This document shows positions 1-12,600 of a DNA stretch of 64,000 nucleotides, in pieces. The DNA is taken from positions 974,949 to 1,038,948 of the forward strand of contig RPFO01000086.1 in assembly GCA_009746045.1 (NCBI GenBank), read 5' to 3'. A model generated the notes under the pieces. That model saw nothing but the letters and a program-made list of their open reading frames with translations, did not search any database and was not told the origin of the DNA. Positions within the stretch are counted from its first letter, which is position 1. Every line of letters starts with the position of its first letter. This stretch comes from Mesostigma viride. Taxonomy: Eukaryota > Streptophyta > Mesostigmatophyceae > Mesostigmatales > Mesostigmataceae. Both the position numbers and the translations under genes were made by a program.

Positions 1-1700
1 GTACAGTAGATCCTTGTACAATACTCTGTGCCTTTGGTGGGGGGTACACTGTACCTCGCTGCCGTCTTGGTGTACAGGTGGTCACTGTAGGGGGTCACAT
101 AACAAAGTTTGTTTCATTTCATGGAGAGGTGAGCAGTACAGAAGGTCAGTGTCTGATGCCTGTGTCTTGGTGGGATCATGGTGTCTCGGTGGCCCTTGGC
201 CTGACACCTGGGAGGGTATGCAGGAGTAGATTACAGTGGGTGGGTATGCAGGAGGACATCACGGTGGGCTGGTACCTGCTTCATGGGTTGCTATCATAGG
301 ATCCTTTTCGTCACTTGTCATACCATTGAGTTTGGTTAGGGACAAACCACCCAACAACTCAGGGAGGTACAGGAGAGTCAAGTGCCCTCCACTGTCCGAT
401 GCGAATACGAGAACCAATACGATGCGCTTGGCATGCCAGTACCTATGCATGCCCGATATTTTGTAGGGACTTGGCATCACTGGCTTGTGCTCCGTGACCT
501 TTTGTAATGGGCTCCACGGTCCAGGATACTAACGATTCACCTCAAAAGTGATGGTCTTGGGAACAGCGGCATGGTCCTTGATGGTTGGGAATCCTGAACG
601 CTTGATTTGCATTGTGTATCCATGAGACAACGGTGTGTGCATGCATGCTTCCACGGTTGGGATCTTCCACATGCCAGGCTTGCGCTGGTGGTCCCAGTGA
701 CATGTGTGAATGCTGCGCTCTTGCCCACATGGCTGCGTGGGGTGGCAAATGTCGCTGATATGGCCACTAACAACGGCCTGTGTTCTGTGCGATCGGGCTT
801 TCCCTGGTCGCGCAGGTTTTCTGAAGATGCTGCCAAGAAGGCCAAGCAGGACGTGACGGCTGCCAGCTGATCAAAGTCCCCTAGTCGCAGCTCTGCGTGT
901 TTCCATTGCAATTGTGTTCATGTAGCAACATGCGGAAACGTTGAGCCAGGGGAGCAGAGTATTTTGGATGATTGTGCGACCATGGATGGATGAGACATTG
1001 AAGTTGTTTGTTTACTCGCAAAAATCGGCGCTGCTTCAGGGATTGCCGGGCCAGATGGAGGCTGAATGGTTGATTACTTGTTCACCGATAAGTGCCCGGG
1101 TGCAATCATAACGCACGCCTTTCATCTTTTTATCTGTCTGGGACCAAGGGTGTCTAATACCCTCGTCATGGGTGTCTAATACGGAGGTTTGGGCTGATTT
1201 GGGTCTGCAGCCACGCTTGGATTGTCACCATGGCATGTGAGTGCCAGACTGGTGACATATCAAGTACACAAACCTGGTGGTACATGCCTGAGATTTGGGT
1301 GGCCTGCATCTCGGAAGTTGGACCTCGCTTGTTTATATTTGTTGTCGGGATGCACGCCAGCACCATGTGATTTGAACAGAGGCATGTACAACATGCGGGC
1401 CTTGACGCAACATGGCTCCTTTTCCACATCCTAGAGTAGTAGCGCCCGTCCATTGATGTGGTTGGCAAGCTGCATGACTCTTTGAACTCCAATCTAGATT
1501 TTCAAAGATTGAATCATGGAATAAAATGTGCACAGTGCACATGATGAACTTTGAGTGCTCACTAGGACCCGAGGACAAGCCCAGACAGGCTGGTAGACCT
1601 GCTTAACTAAAAAAGATCAGTTGCTGGCCGACCTAGTGGTCCCAGCTCAGTTTGATCGCCGCATTTCCTCCATCCTCTTGCTTGGACTGCCATTGCGTTG
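1..1700. other. Left edge, no gene recognised
   Basis: Only short open frames occur on both strands, and none shows a domain, a plausible composition or splice-linked partners. The first 300 bases contain loosely repeated GGTATGCAGGAG and TGTCTTGGTGGG phrases, suggesting old low-complexity DNA. I see no RNA gene. Confidence 0.5.
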
Positions 1701-1706
1701 AATTGT

Positions 1707-1965
1707 CAAATTGGAACATAACTCCGTTGGGAGTATATGTAGCACATATCCCTGAGAAGGGGCATATGGCTTTTAATACACTCAAGTGGCTACTTCCTGC
1801 AACCTTGGTAGGGTGTAGACTACGTACACCTGCTCTGGGTGCACAAAGTGCACCTGCACACCACTACGACTATCCTAGCACCTATACCGAAAGGCGCTGG
1901 CATAGGGGGCCGGGAAGATCAGCATGGCTATACAAAGGCTGGACCTGTTAAACCCCGCTAAAGCT
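1707..1965 (-). repeat. LINE 3'-end fragment
   Basis: The sequence begins TGGAACATAACTCCGTTGGG and continues through the AGAAGGGGCATATGGC and GCTACTTCCTGCAA phrases that also form the arms of the palindrome centred near 3965. It is therefore a third, more diverged copy of the same LINE 3' region, in minus orientation. It abuts the 5' part of the plus-strand copy that follows. Confidence 0.7.
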
Positions 1966-1969
1966 ACTT

Positions 1970-3965
1970 CCTGCAAGCCACTAGCCGCGAGCGGACATGG
2001 CTGACAGCGGAGCTCAGAACTTTTGCGTCTGAGCCCCGAATGCAGTCATGCAGATCACTTGCAACCGATGCGTCTTTTCTAGGTGCATCTGCTACTATCA
2101 TCGGTTACAGCTGTAACGCAGTATTGTGACCAGCCTGCAGCTATTACGCAATCAGTGCATATATGACGAGCAAACGCTCATCCACGTAACGCAGCCTGGC
2201 CAGCGGATGCGTAAAGCAATGAAAATACGTCTGCAGCTCCGGCTGCAGCTTCGCCCTCAGGTCCGGAAGGCAGCGGTGACACTAGGACTTCGCGCACTGG
2301 TGATCGCCCAGCCCACCGGGCTTGCCTCGCCATATCTGCATCGCCTGAGCCTAAGCGCAGCCCTGCCGAGCCGCATTGGGACGAGATCGCCTTCGACATC
2401 AACGCACCTGGCTACTGGACTCGACGCCCAGGAGCCTTCATGGAAGACGTGTTTCTCGGCACACACGCCTCGCTTATAGCCCTGTGCTCGCACCTCATTT
2501 CCCACAACCGCGGCCGCTGGCCAGGTGGCCAGCCTGCCGACCCCGCCAAGGATCTCCCGAGAGTTCTCCGCATAAGTCGCCCCAAGCTCCAACGCTTCAC
2601 CCTCTGCTCCCTCCTTGGGCGCTCCGAGCCCGAGATCTGGGCTTCCCCACCGCCCTCCCCGACCTTCCCCACCGAAGCCATCATCCGCACCCTCGAAGCT
2701 TTCGAGCAGCACGTGACCCCCCTTGCCACACAGATGTGGCGGCAATGGGCGGCACGCTGGCTGCTGAGCTACCTCACATTTCCACCACCGTCACCTCCAC
2801 CTCCACCCTCCTCGCCTCCACCTCCACTGCCACCACCGCCCTCAAGGCCCCGCTTCTCGACATCGACCAGCGCCTAAAGGACACCGCCATCGCCATCGAG
2901 TGCATGCAGAACACCGCCGGCATCACCGGGCCCAGGCGGTGAGGGACATCGCCACCAAGCCAGCCCCTGCTGGCCCAGGCGACGACGCCCCTCCGGCCAC
3001 CCAGACCTGGGCGGACCTGCTCTTGAAAGCACCACGCCACCTCCACCACCTCGATCGATCACCATCGCGGCACAACAAGCCCTCGACCTCCGCGAGGAGG
3101 CCGACCGCAGGTGCCAGCGTAGCCACATTGATGTCATCGTCAAGCACTTCGACCGGCCGGCAGGTGAGGACTCGACGACTCTTCTTACGGCATTTTTAAA
3201 AGCGCGACATTCTTGCCCCCATGCACATTACTGGTGAGCTGCGCATGTGGGCTGTTCGCCTCCCCCGCGCGCGGGGTAAGGCTGGCTCGGCCGGCACCCG
3301 TGCTCCTCACCTTTAAGTACATGGCGGACAAGCTGTTGTTTCTTAAAAACCGCAAGAAGCTCTCGAGGACTCACTTCACGTTGGACGACGACCTGACCCT
3401 GGCTCAGCAACAACGGCGACGCGAGCTATGGCCCCGACCTACCTCCAGATACGGCAAAGCGCAGGGGGGAAACCGGTATACTGGAGGGGGGAGGTCATCC
3501 ACGTCGACCACAAGCCTTGGCAGGCACCCCCAGCCTAGGCAGCATATATAGCAGTAGTGTAGATTAGTAAGGCTTAGCCTACCACGCGGCCCCAGCGCAT
3601 GTGCGCCCATAATGGCCATGGATGATTCATAATTAAGAATTTAGCCACGCCCTGCCTATACTGATAGACCCCCCATGGATGTTGCATTAAGAATTAGCTC
3701 AGCCATGCCTATACATGCAGAGAGTCACTCTCTGATGAGAAGCCATGCCTTAGCTTTTGTACAGCCACGTCTTCCCCCACCATGACAGGCTCCCCCTTCG
3801 CTGGGTATAGCTTGATAGATCATGGGGGTGCAGGTGCCCTCGTGCACCTCGAGCAAGTACGTGTCGTTTACATTCCCACCCTTGCAGGAAGTAGCTTAGA
3901 ATGTATGAAAAGCCATATGCCCCTTCTCTGGGATATGTGCTCCATTTACTCCCAACCGAGTTGAA
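1970..3965 (+). mobile_element. ORF1-carrying LINE copy (L1-type), plus strand
   Basis: A non-LTR retrotransposon copy running rightward. It has a 5' leader of about 190 bases (CATGGCTGACAGCGGAGCTC, shared with the copies near 5870 and 24290), a decayed ORF1 and a 3' region of about 420 bases ending in CTCCCAACCGAGTT and an AATTC-type microsatellite. No ORF2 (endonuclease or reverse transcriptase) lies between ORF1 and the 3' end. The absence of ORF2 is seen directly. That the element depends on another LINE's enzymes is inferred. Confidence 0.75.
2163..3538 (+). pseudogene. LINE ORF1 remnant (RNA-binding ORF1p)
   Basis: Homologous along its length to the ORF1s at 4403-5751 and 61078-61866. 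It starts with the same MTSK-like leader and passes through an Ala/Pro/Ser/Thr-rich middle. It ends with the shared C-terminal block (LTFKYMADKL, then TLDDDLTLAQQQRRRELWP, then a stop at 3536-3538). That block resembles the RRM and C-terminal domains of L1-type ORF1 proteins, which coat the element's RNA. Several frameshifts are needed to follow it, so it is not functional as it stands. Confidence 0.7.
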
Positions 3966-4405
3966 TTGAATTGAATTGAATTGGAACATAACTCCGTTGG
4001 GAGTATATGTAGCACATAGCCCAGAGAAGGGGCATATGGCCTATCATACATTCTAAGCTACTTCCTGCAAGGGTGGGAATGTAAACAACACTTGCTCTAG
4101 GTGCACTAAGGCACCTGCACCCTCATGATCTTCACACTATGCCCAGCTAAGGGGGAGTATGTCATGTGGGGGAAGATCATCATGGCTATACAAGAGCTAG
4201 GGCATGGCTTCTCGACAGAGAGCATCTCTCTGCACTGCGTAGCATGGCTAAATTCTTAGTGCAACATCCATGGGGGTCCCGTTATAGGCAGGGCTTGGCT
4301 AAATTCTGTAGACAACATCCATGGGGGCCATTATGGGCGCACATGCGCGTGGGCCACATGCTAGGCTAAGCCTGACTAATCTACACTACTGGTATGGATT
4401 CCCTA
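3535..4405. repeat. Large imperfect inverted repeat (core of palindrome)
   Basis: Arms of roughly 420 bases mirror each other around an AATTG-type microsatellite at about 3958-3985. Matching pairs include GCAGTAGTGTAGATTAGTAAGG (near 3551) against its complement near 4385, GGAAGTAGCTTAGAATGTAT (near 3890) against its complement near 4050, and CATATGCCCCTTCTCTGGG against its complement near 4025. The mirror continues outward into the two ORF1 remnants. It is explained by two LINE copies inserted tail to tail. Divergence between the arms argues against a fold-back assembly error. Confidence 0.85.
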
Positions 4406-5895
4406 GTCTGAGGTGGCAGGAGGGGGCTGCCAGGGCTTGTGGTCAACGTGGATGACCGCCCCCCTCCAGTATACCGGCTTCCCCCCTGCGCTGTGCCGGA
4501 GCTGAAGGTAGGCCGGCCATAGCTCGCGTCGCCGCTGTTGCTGGGCCAGGGTCAAGTCGTCGTCCAGCGTGAAGCGAGTCCTCGAGAGCTTCTTGCGGCA
4601 TTTAAGGAACGACAGCTTGTCCGCCATGTACTTAAAGGTGAGGAGCACGGGTGCCGGGCCAGCCTTCCCCCGCGCGCGGGGGAGGCGGACAGCCGACATG
4701 TCCAGCTCACCAGTGAGTAGCATGGGGGCAAGAATGTCGCGCTTAAATGCCTCAAGAATTGGGTCGTGGAGGTCTCACCTGCCGGCTGGTCGAAGTGCTT
4801 GACGATGACATTGTGGCTGCGCCGGGCGATGTCGGTTTCCTCGCGAAGGTCGAGGGCTTGTTGCTTGAGTTGTGCCGAGATGGTGGAGGTGGTGGAGGTG
4901 GTGTGCTGCTTAAGCAAGTCCGCCCAGGTGGAGGGAGCATCGCCGGCCGGGCCAGCAGACGCCGGCTGGGCGGCGATGTCCTTCACCGCCTGGGCGGTGA
5001 GGCCGGCGGTGTCATGCAAGCTCTCAAGGGCGTTGGCGGTGGCTTGAAGGCGTTGGTCGAGGTCGAGGAGCTGGGCTTTGATGTCGGCAGTGGAGGCGGA
5101 AATGGCAGTGGAGGTGGAGGCGGCAGCGGCGGAAATGTGAGGAAGTTCAGCAGCCAGCGTGCCACCCATTGCTGCGACGTCAGCAGCAAGGGGGGTCACG
5201 TGCTGCTGAAAGGCTTCCGTGAGGATGGAACGGAGGGTGGGGGCGGAGATGGATGGAGCCCAGATCTCGTCGTCAGAGCGCTCGAGAAGGGAGTTGAGGA
5301 TGGTGTGCTGGAGCTGGGGGCGGGGGCAGCCAAGCAGGGCGCTGTGGTGTTGCCAGCGGCTGCCGTTGTTGCCGATGAGGCGACCTTGGTCGTGGAGATG
5401 GAGGCACAGGTCGTAAAGCGAGGCGTAGTCCCCGAAGAAGATGCAGTCCATAGCATCGTAAGGAGACATGTTGTTCCAGTCGTGATCGTCGACCTTGAAA
5501 GGGTGGGGCCGAAAGCGCGGTTCCGAGGGGCGGGACCATCCTGTTTTGTCGGCTGGGCGGGTGCGTTTCGGGTCAGGCGATGCCGATGGCGAGGCATTGA
5601 GCCCGGGAGGTTGCTGGGCGACCACCAGTGCACGACTAGTGTCACCGCTGCCTGCCGGACCTGATGGCGAAGCGGCAGCCGCAGCTGCCGCATTTTCATG
5701 GGCGAGCGCATCCGCCAAACTGCGTTGCGTCAAAGGACGTTTGCTCGTCATATATTGCGTTTTAGATTCGGAAAATTATATCAGCATGTGCGTCTTAGAA
5801 AGACGAAGCGATAGTGATATTCACAGCTGAATTTGGGGCTCAAACGTGAAAGTTATGAGCTCCGCCGTCAGCCATGGCTACCTCGTGGCTCGTGG
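3966..5895 (-). mobile_element. ORF1-carrying LINE copy, minus strand
   Basis: Mirror partner of the copy at 1970-3965. In minus orientation it shows a leader (AGCCATGGCTGACGGCGGAG near 5870), an almost complete ORF1, the 3' region with CTCCGTTGGGAGTATATGTA, and the shared central microsatellite. No ORF2 is present. It is less decayed than its partner, so it is probably the younger of the pair, inserted into the tail of the older one. Confidence 0.75.
4403..5751 (-). pseudogene. LINE ORF1 with one frameshift
   Basis: Reads from MTSKRPLTQRSLADALAHE for about 350 codons. The order is an Ala/Pro-rich N-terminus, a globular stretch (HDWNNMSPYDAMDCIFFGDY), a Ser/Thr-rich coiled middle (DLDQRLQATANALESLHD) and an RNA-binding block beginning HNVIVKHFDQPAGETS. 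A frameshift near 4740-4760 then moves the C-terminus to another frame (VLLTFKYMADKLSFLK, TLDDDLTLAQQQRRRELWP, stop at 4403). The fold assignment to the L1 ORF1p type is from motif resemblance. The element-internal role, RNA coating, is family knowledge. Confidence 0.75.
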
Positions 5896-6254
5896 CTGGA
5901 TGGATGCGCAACACGTGGCTGGATGGATGCCCAACCGAGTTAAATGTTCCTAATTAATTAATAGAAAGGCTAGCTGGGGCATGGCTTCTCACTTGGACTG
6001 CCATGCAGGACAAGAATGGGTGGCAGACCATTGTCCAGTCCCACACGCCAGCCCTTAATTGTGGGCAAGCCCCCTCCCCCCAGGAGGAAGGGGCGCTTTA
6101 CTGAGTAAGAGTAGTTAGTATTTTGGTAGACTAGATTCGATTAGAGTTCGCTAGCTGAGCTCGTTTTAATTTCGCGGCTCCCCTCACCCCCACTACTGTA
6201 CCCACACAGCAATGGAATATGTGCTACACAGTGATCTCCCATTGTCCGGATTGA

Positions 6255-6315
6255 GCAATTAACCATTGTCCGGATTCTCCCACTTTCTAGATCCGGCCTG
6301 CGGTGGTTGTCTCCT
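6255..6315 (-). repeat. Short dispersed repeat
   Basis: CCATTGTCCGGATTCTCCC followed by GGCCTGCGGTGGTTGTCT is repeated in inverse orientation at 26133-26185 (AGACAACCAGCGCAGGCC, then GGGAGAATCCGGACCATGG). A partial copy lies at 23349-23375. I do not recognise the family. Confidence 0.55.
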
Positions 6316-6360
6316 TGATCAGTAACTGGCTGTTTGCGACAACCCCGGAGCGAGTGTGCA

Positions 6361-7040
6361 GGGGGGGGGGGGGCGGGGTCAGACCCCCCCCGCCCCCCCA
6401 CCCTTGGTCAGGGGTGTACGGGGGGGGGTCGGGGGGGTTGAGGGTCCGATCCCCCCCCCCCCCCGGCCTCCCCCCCCCTGGTACTGGTCGAGGGGGTACA
6501 TAGGGGCGGGTCTAGACCCCCCCCCCCCCCTCCCCCCCTCTACCCCCCCCCCGCCCCCCCCCCCCCCCTACTCCCAGGAGGCGCTGGAAATAACTGGGTG
6601 AGGTGCACGGGTGAGTTGCGCACCGCCAGCTACAATTAAATTAAAAACATAAATTATAACATGAAGTTCCGTTGGGAGATCTATCATGTAGCACAATTTA
6701 TCTACCGCTACTCAACATGCCAGGGAAACTGCTGGCTCAGTGTGGCGACTAGCGAGTCATGATCATGCGACATTCAGCTCAGCTGCGCCATGTTTCAGTG
6801 GTATTTCAGCTGGCACGGCATGCAGAACGAACAGTGGCCGTGGGGAATGCCAGGGGGGGGGGGGGGGGGGGGGGGGCGGGGCAACCCACCCCACCCGGCC
6901 CCCTGGTAGGCGGGGTGGGAGGGGGTGGGTCGAGATCCCGCCCCCCCCTCCCCCTCCCTCGAGGGGGGGGGGGGGGTCAGGCCCCCCCCACCCCCCCACC
7001 CCTAGTGGTCAGGGGGCCGGGGGGGCGGGGGGTGCACACG
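6361..7040. repeat. G/C homopolymer tracts
   Basis: Two clusters of G-runs and C-runs up to 18 bases (about 6361-6570 and 6852-7033) alternate on the same strand, separated by ordinary sequence. Open frames here are Gly/Pro artefacts. The plus and minus strands both carry several runs of four or more G within short distances, so G-quadruplex formation is possible. The stretch 5900-6360 and the spacer 6570-6850 hold no recognisable gene. Confidence 0.8.
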
Positions 7041-7385
7041 CGCTCGATCCCGGCCGCGCTTGTCGCGAACCGAGCCAGATAACGGGTTCGAACTGAGAAC
7101 TCGGCCGCAGGCTGTAGCTGCCTTGGTCCTGACTCCTGACCCTCCGAATTTCTGGTCTGCGCGTGTCAGTCACTGAGGGTGGTGTCTCATTGATTGATAA
7201 TATGGCGCGTGCGTCGTGGCCTTGTCATCGAGTTGAGTTGAGTTTATTCCCGCGCCGGTGGTCCGACGGGGTTATCAATGAGTAACGTGCGTGTTTGCAA
7301 CTTGCCCGTTGAAACTCTACGACGGACCCAATTTTCGGAAGAACCGGCCTCCTCCTTAGTAGCTTGCAAATTCGTGACCAATTCG

Positions 7386-8857
7386 GTGGATGGATGGATG
7401 GATGGATGGATGGATGGATGGATGGATGGATGGATGGATGGATGGATGGATGGATGGATGGATGGATGGATGGATGGATGGATGGATGGATGGATGGATG
7501 GATGGATGGATGGATGGATGGATGGATGGATGGATGGATGGATGGATGGATGGATGGATGGATGGATGGATGGATGGATGGATGGATGGATGGATGGATG
7601 GATGGATGGATGGATGGATGGATGGATGGATGGATGGATGGATGGATGGATGGATGGATGGATGGATGGATGGATGGATGGATGGATGGATGGATGGATG
7701 GATGGATGGATGGATGGATGGATGGATGGATGGATGGATGGATGGATGGATGGATGGATGGATGGATGGATGGATGGATGGATGGATGGATGGATGGATG
7801 GATGGATGGATGGATGGATGGATGGATGGATGGATGGATGGATGGATGGATGGATGGATGGATGGATGGATGGATGGATGGATGGATGGATGGATGGATG
7901 GATGGATGGATGGATGGATGGATGGATGGATGGATGGATGGATGGATGGATGGATCAGTGGATGGATGGATGGATATGGATGGATGGATGGATGGATGGA
8001 TGGATGGATGGATGGATGGATGGATGGATGGATGGATGGATGGATGGATGGATGGATGGATGGATGGATGGATGGATGGATGGATGGATGGATGGATGGA
8101 TGGATATGGATGGATGGATGGATGGATGGATGGATGGATGGATGGATGTCCAGATGGATGGATGGATGGATGGATGGATGGATGGATGGATGGATGGATG
8201 GATGGATGGATGGATGGATGGATGGATGGATGGATGGATGGATGGATGGATGGATGGATGGATGGATGGATGGATGGATGGATGGATGGATATGGATGGA
8301 TGGATGGATGGATGGATGGATGGATGGATGGATGGATGGATGGATGGATGGATGGATGGATGGATGGATGGATGGATGTCCAGATGGATGGATGGATATG
8401 GATGGATGGATGGATGGATGGATGGATGGATGGATGGATGGATGGATGGATGGATGGATGGATGGATGGATGGATGGATGGATGGATGGATGGATGGATG
8501 GATGGATGGATGGATGGATGGATGGATGGATGGATGGATGGATGGATGGATGGATGGATGGATGGATGGATGGATGGATGGATGGATGGATGGATGGATG
8601 GATGGATGGATGGATGGATGGATGGATGGATGGATGGATGGATGGATGGATGGATGGATGGATGGATGGATGGATGGATGGATGGATGGATGGATGGATG
8701 GATGGATGGATGGATGGATGGATGGATATGGATGGATGGATGGATGGATGGATATGTATGTATGTATGTATGGATGGATGGATGGATGGATGGATGGATG
8801 GATGGATGGATGGATGGATGGATGGATGGATGGATGGATGGATGGATGGATGGATGG
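7386..8857. repeat. (GGAT)n microsatellite, left part
   Basis: About 1.47 kb of near-perfect GGAT tetramers with a few variants (GATCAGTG near 7954, GATATGGA near 7974, GATGTCCAGATGG near 8146 and 8376, an ATGT run near 8756). Because the unit is four bases, all three plus frames translate as a Trp-Met-Asp-Gly repeat and the minus frames as His-Pro-Ser-Ile. None of these is a gene. The array is interrupted by the copia element and resumes at 14804. Confidence 0.97.
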
Positions 8858-9634
8858 TGTTGGAAAGGTAGAGGAAACTAATGGGTTTTACACAATGCCT
8901 TGTGCTTGGCCTTGTTACCCTTGCACCTTGCAGGTGATGAAAGACTGAGCTTGAAGACAATGGAAGAGAGACCAGAAAAAGAGTTTTATTTCTTAGGCTG
9001 AGAGGTTAGGAAAAGAGGTACCTGGCCTTAGGAGCCAGTTTCTTTTTATACCTTTCTAGCTAGGAAGGATGACATCAGATGCTGATGTCATCATAGAAGC
9101 TTGTAGAAACATCTAAGCATATTCCCAGCATATTCTCAGTATATTCCAGGAATATTCCTGGTATATTCCTAGAACATTCCAAGGTCATTCTAGAAAGGTT
9201 CTAATGAGCTGGCATGACAGTTGATTGCCAAATGTCCTCTGAACAATGTGCCACATCTAATGCTTAATAAAGTGACACATGGTTTCTACTTGGAATGACA
9301 AGTGTAATCCAATGAGTCTATCCACTTGTCAGTCAATGGAATGCAACACTTGTCACTATGAGCTTCCAACACATGTCAGCTCATGGAATGGACACTTGTC
9401 TACCAAAGAAGTACACCACTTGTCAAGCATGGAAGTGATGCTACTAGACCAACTCAGGTACAAGAGATCTATGGCCAAATATAGGACTATGGCACATGAA
9501 CATTGATCAGCTCATTGAGAGCAATTCATCTAACTTATCAATCTATCAAATTCTCAGCCCTTGTGAAGTAAAACAAAGAAGAAGAAAGTCAGGCTGGAAT
9601 ATAGTGTGGGCAGGTGGGTATATGATCCCCAACA
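8858..9634 (-). repeat. 3' LTR of the copia element
   Basis: A 777-base terminal repeat beginning TGTTGGAAAGG on the plus strand and ending GATCCCCAACA. It lacks one base present in the other LTR (TTATCAATC against TTATCAGATC). It carries the same TATA, AATAAA and CACTTGTC elements as its partner. The small open frame in it (9279-9506) recurs in the other LTR and is not a gene. Confidence 0.95.
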
Positions 9635-9662
9635 CCCCCCTTAGCCAGCTGAACACAAAGGA

Positions 9663-12600
9663 CTAAGTTGACATGAGTTTGCCACGCAGGGCAGTGAACC
9701 TGGCACGTGAAAGTGCCTTCGTCAGAAGATCAGCAAGCATGTCCTCCCCAGGACAATGCTTCATGGCGATGAGTCCCCCCTCCACCTTCTCCCGGATGAA
9801 ATGGAAACGCACGTCAATGTGCTTCGTGCGCTTGGGATGAACAGGGTCACGAGCGAGTGCCACGGCGCCTGTGTTGTCGCAGAAGACAGGCGTGGGCCCC
9901 TGAACTGGATGCCCCAGCTCCCCCAACATGTGCCTCAGTGGAAGCACTAGCTGGGTTACGCTGCTAGCAGCAATGTACTCCGCCTCGCAGGAAGACAGGG
10001 CGGTAACGTGCTGCTTGCGGCTGCACCACTCGACTGCGGCCCCCCTGAACATCACTACATTGCCAGAGACAGATCTGCGTGTCTCAGGGCAGTTCCCCCA
10101 ATCGGCATCCGTCCACCCCTCCAGCCCCCCTTGGCCACCATAGCGCAGTCCCAAGTCCTTGGTGTGGACAAGGTAGCGCACCAATCGCTTGGCCAGCTCC
10201 AAGTCGCCCTCCGTGGGTGCCTGCATGCATTGGGCCAGCTGGTTGACAGCAAAAGCAATGTCTGGGCGCGTCCATGTCGCGGCGTACATGAGAGCACCAA
10301 CAATCTGCTGAAAGAGTTGATGGTTTGGGGCATCACACATTCCCCCCTCGCGACGGGGACTACCAGGCACTATAGGGGTGTGCACAGGGTGAGGGGTAGA
10401 AAGCCCAAAACGGGCAGCAATAGCTTCAATGTAGGGCCGTTGGTGCATGGTAAGGGAACGAGACGCAGGGTCGATAGTAAGGGAAACACCGAGGAAAAGA
10501 GAGGGATTGTCCGACTCAGTGATTTGAAAAGTATTAGCCAAACGGCGAGACCAGGATGCCAGCCAGGAAGGGGAAGGATGAGCAGCAAGAATGTCATCGA
10601 CGTGCACGAACACGAAACCACGAGACGAAGGGTAGTAATACAGGCACGCATCAATTTGGCTTTGGATGGCGCCGTCAGAAAGAAGGTGTGCACGGAACGT
10701 TTTATGCCAATTGCGTGGCGCTTGCTTGATGCCATACAAGCTGCGGTGCAGCTTCCACACAAGCACATCGCCATTGGCATCCCGCTCTTCAAAGCCAGTA
10801 GGGGGACGCACAAAGACATCCTCCTGTAGGGGAGCATAGAGAAAAGCGGTTCGGACATCGAGCTGCTTGACAGTAAAGCCAGACGTGACAGCTAAAGCAA
10901 GAGCAAGTCGCACGGTGGACGCACGAACAGTGGGGGAAAAGACTTCATTAAAGTCGATACCTTCACGTTGGGCAAAACCTTTCACGACAAACCTGGCCTT
11001 GTGACGGCCGTCGGACTTGACAGCAAATACCCACCGGGAAGGGAGGACCTTGGCACCGGCGGGCAAAGTACGCGGGCTCACAAGCGAGTATACTGCATGA
11101 TCACGAATGCTATTAATTTCGCTCAACATCGCAGCCCGCCACTCTGGACTGTTGTTAGCCTCAGTAAAGGAGACGGGAAGGGAAACGTCACTGCCAGTAA
11201 AATGCACTGTGTCAAAAAGATCACGAACTGACTGGTAATGCGGAAAAAAACGAGCCCATTTAGGCGACACCGTGACAGGGGGAGCATAGGTAGTAATCTC
11301 CATCGCGAGGGGTTCACGGGTGCTACCGCAAAACATCAGCTCATCAGCAGTTGCCATGGCGACATTACCAGCTGGGTTACGTCGCAGCGCAGAGATTGTA
11401 CTTTGCAGTCGAGCAGCACTTGAAGTGGCAGTGACCGGTGGACCAGCAGACAGCTCCCGTGCGTCACTTGGGGAGACGTCGTCAGTAGTTAGGACGGGCT
11501 GTGAAAAGTTTGGAGCACCGTCGAGCGCCTCCGGAACTGGTCTAGGACTTGGGACGTTGACTGCATCAGGACTTGGTGCGTCCGCTCCCTCGTGGCGAAG
11601 CTCCTCAGGAATATCCCTTCTGGTGGCGTCCAGAAACCTCGCCTGAGACCGGGTGACCGGTCCGCTAGGTTCGGCCAGAGAATTTGGCTGAACTTCTGCT
11701 ACAGCCGGAAGATCAGTTGGTGAAGTTTCCTCCAGTGCGGCAGAACTTTCCAGAAGCGGCGCAGGAGTTGGCATGGCCCCATTGCGCCAGGCCTCATTGA
11801 AGGTGACATGCAGGCGGCGAATGACATCCTTGGATTCTGGACGGTAAATGAGGTACGCCGGCGATTCCAGATCATAGCCGACGAAGATTCCAGGCAGAGC
11901 CTTGGCCTCCAGCTTGCCACGTGGGCCCTCCACCCGATAGAAGGCAGGGCAGCCGAAAATTCGAAGATTCGAGAGATCCGCATTGCGACCGGTGAGCAGG
12001 AAGTGTGGCGTGGCACCTCCAGGATTCGAGCTAGACGGCAGGCGGTTAAGTATATAAACCGCGCAATTGAAGGCTAGTGCCCAGAATCCTTTGGGCAAAC
12101 CGGCATGCGTGAGCATTGCCAGTGTCATGCCCATGGCCAGACCCCACAGCCGCTCCGCCACTCCGTTCTGCTCAGGAGTGTAGGGGCTGGAGAACTCCTG
12201 GTGCACTCGGTGTTCAGCGCAGACGGCCCGCCACGCCTGCCCAGTGAAGACTGCGTCGTTGTCGGTCCGGAGAAGAATCGAACCGTTGTAGAAGGGGCGA
12301 ATTTCGCGCGCGAGCAGCTGTTGCAAGGCGTCAACAGCCTCGTCCTTGTGTCGAAGCGGAAAGCACCATCGCCAGCGGGTAGCATCGTCGGTGAAGCCGA
12401 GCATGTAGCGGGCGCCTCCAATTGCTGGCTGCATCGGCCCGAGAATGTCGCTGTGAAGCTTGGCTCGGGGAACAGTCGATCGGAGCTGTCCAGGCGAAAA
12501 TGAGCGCCTCTTGATGAAGCCAGCAGGGCAGGATGGGCAGCCAGGCGATGACAGGCGCCTCGAAAAAAGGTTAGACTCCGGAATGGCGGCCAGCCTCTTG

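Noticed and set aside
7278-8948. Open frames of about 490-556 residues with a Trp-Met-Asp-Gly repeat, and matching minus-strand His-Pro-Ser-Ile frames
   Set aside because: They are the translation of a GGAT microsatellite, open in every frame because the unit contains no stop.
9279-9506. 75-residue frame also found at 14447-14674
   Set aside because: Identical copies lie within the two LTRs; a chance frame in a duplicated LTR, not a gene.
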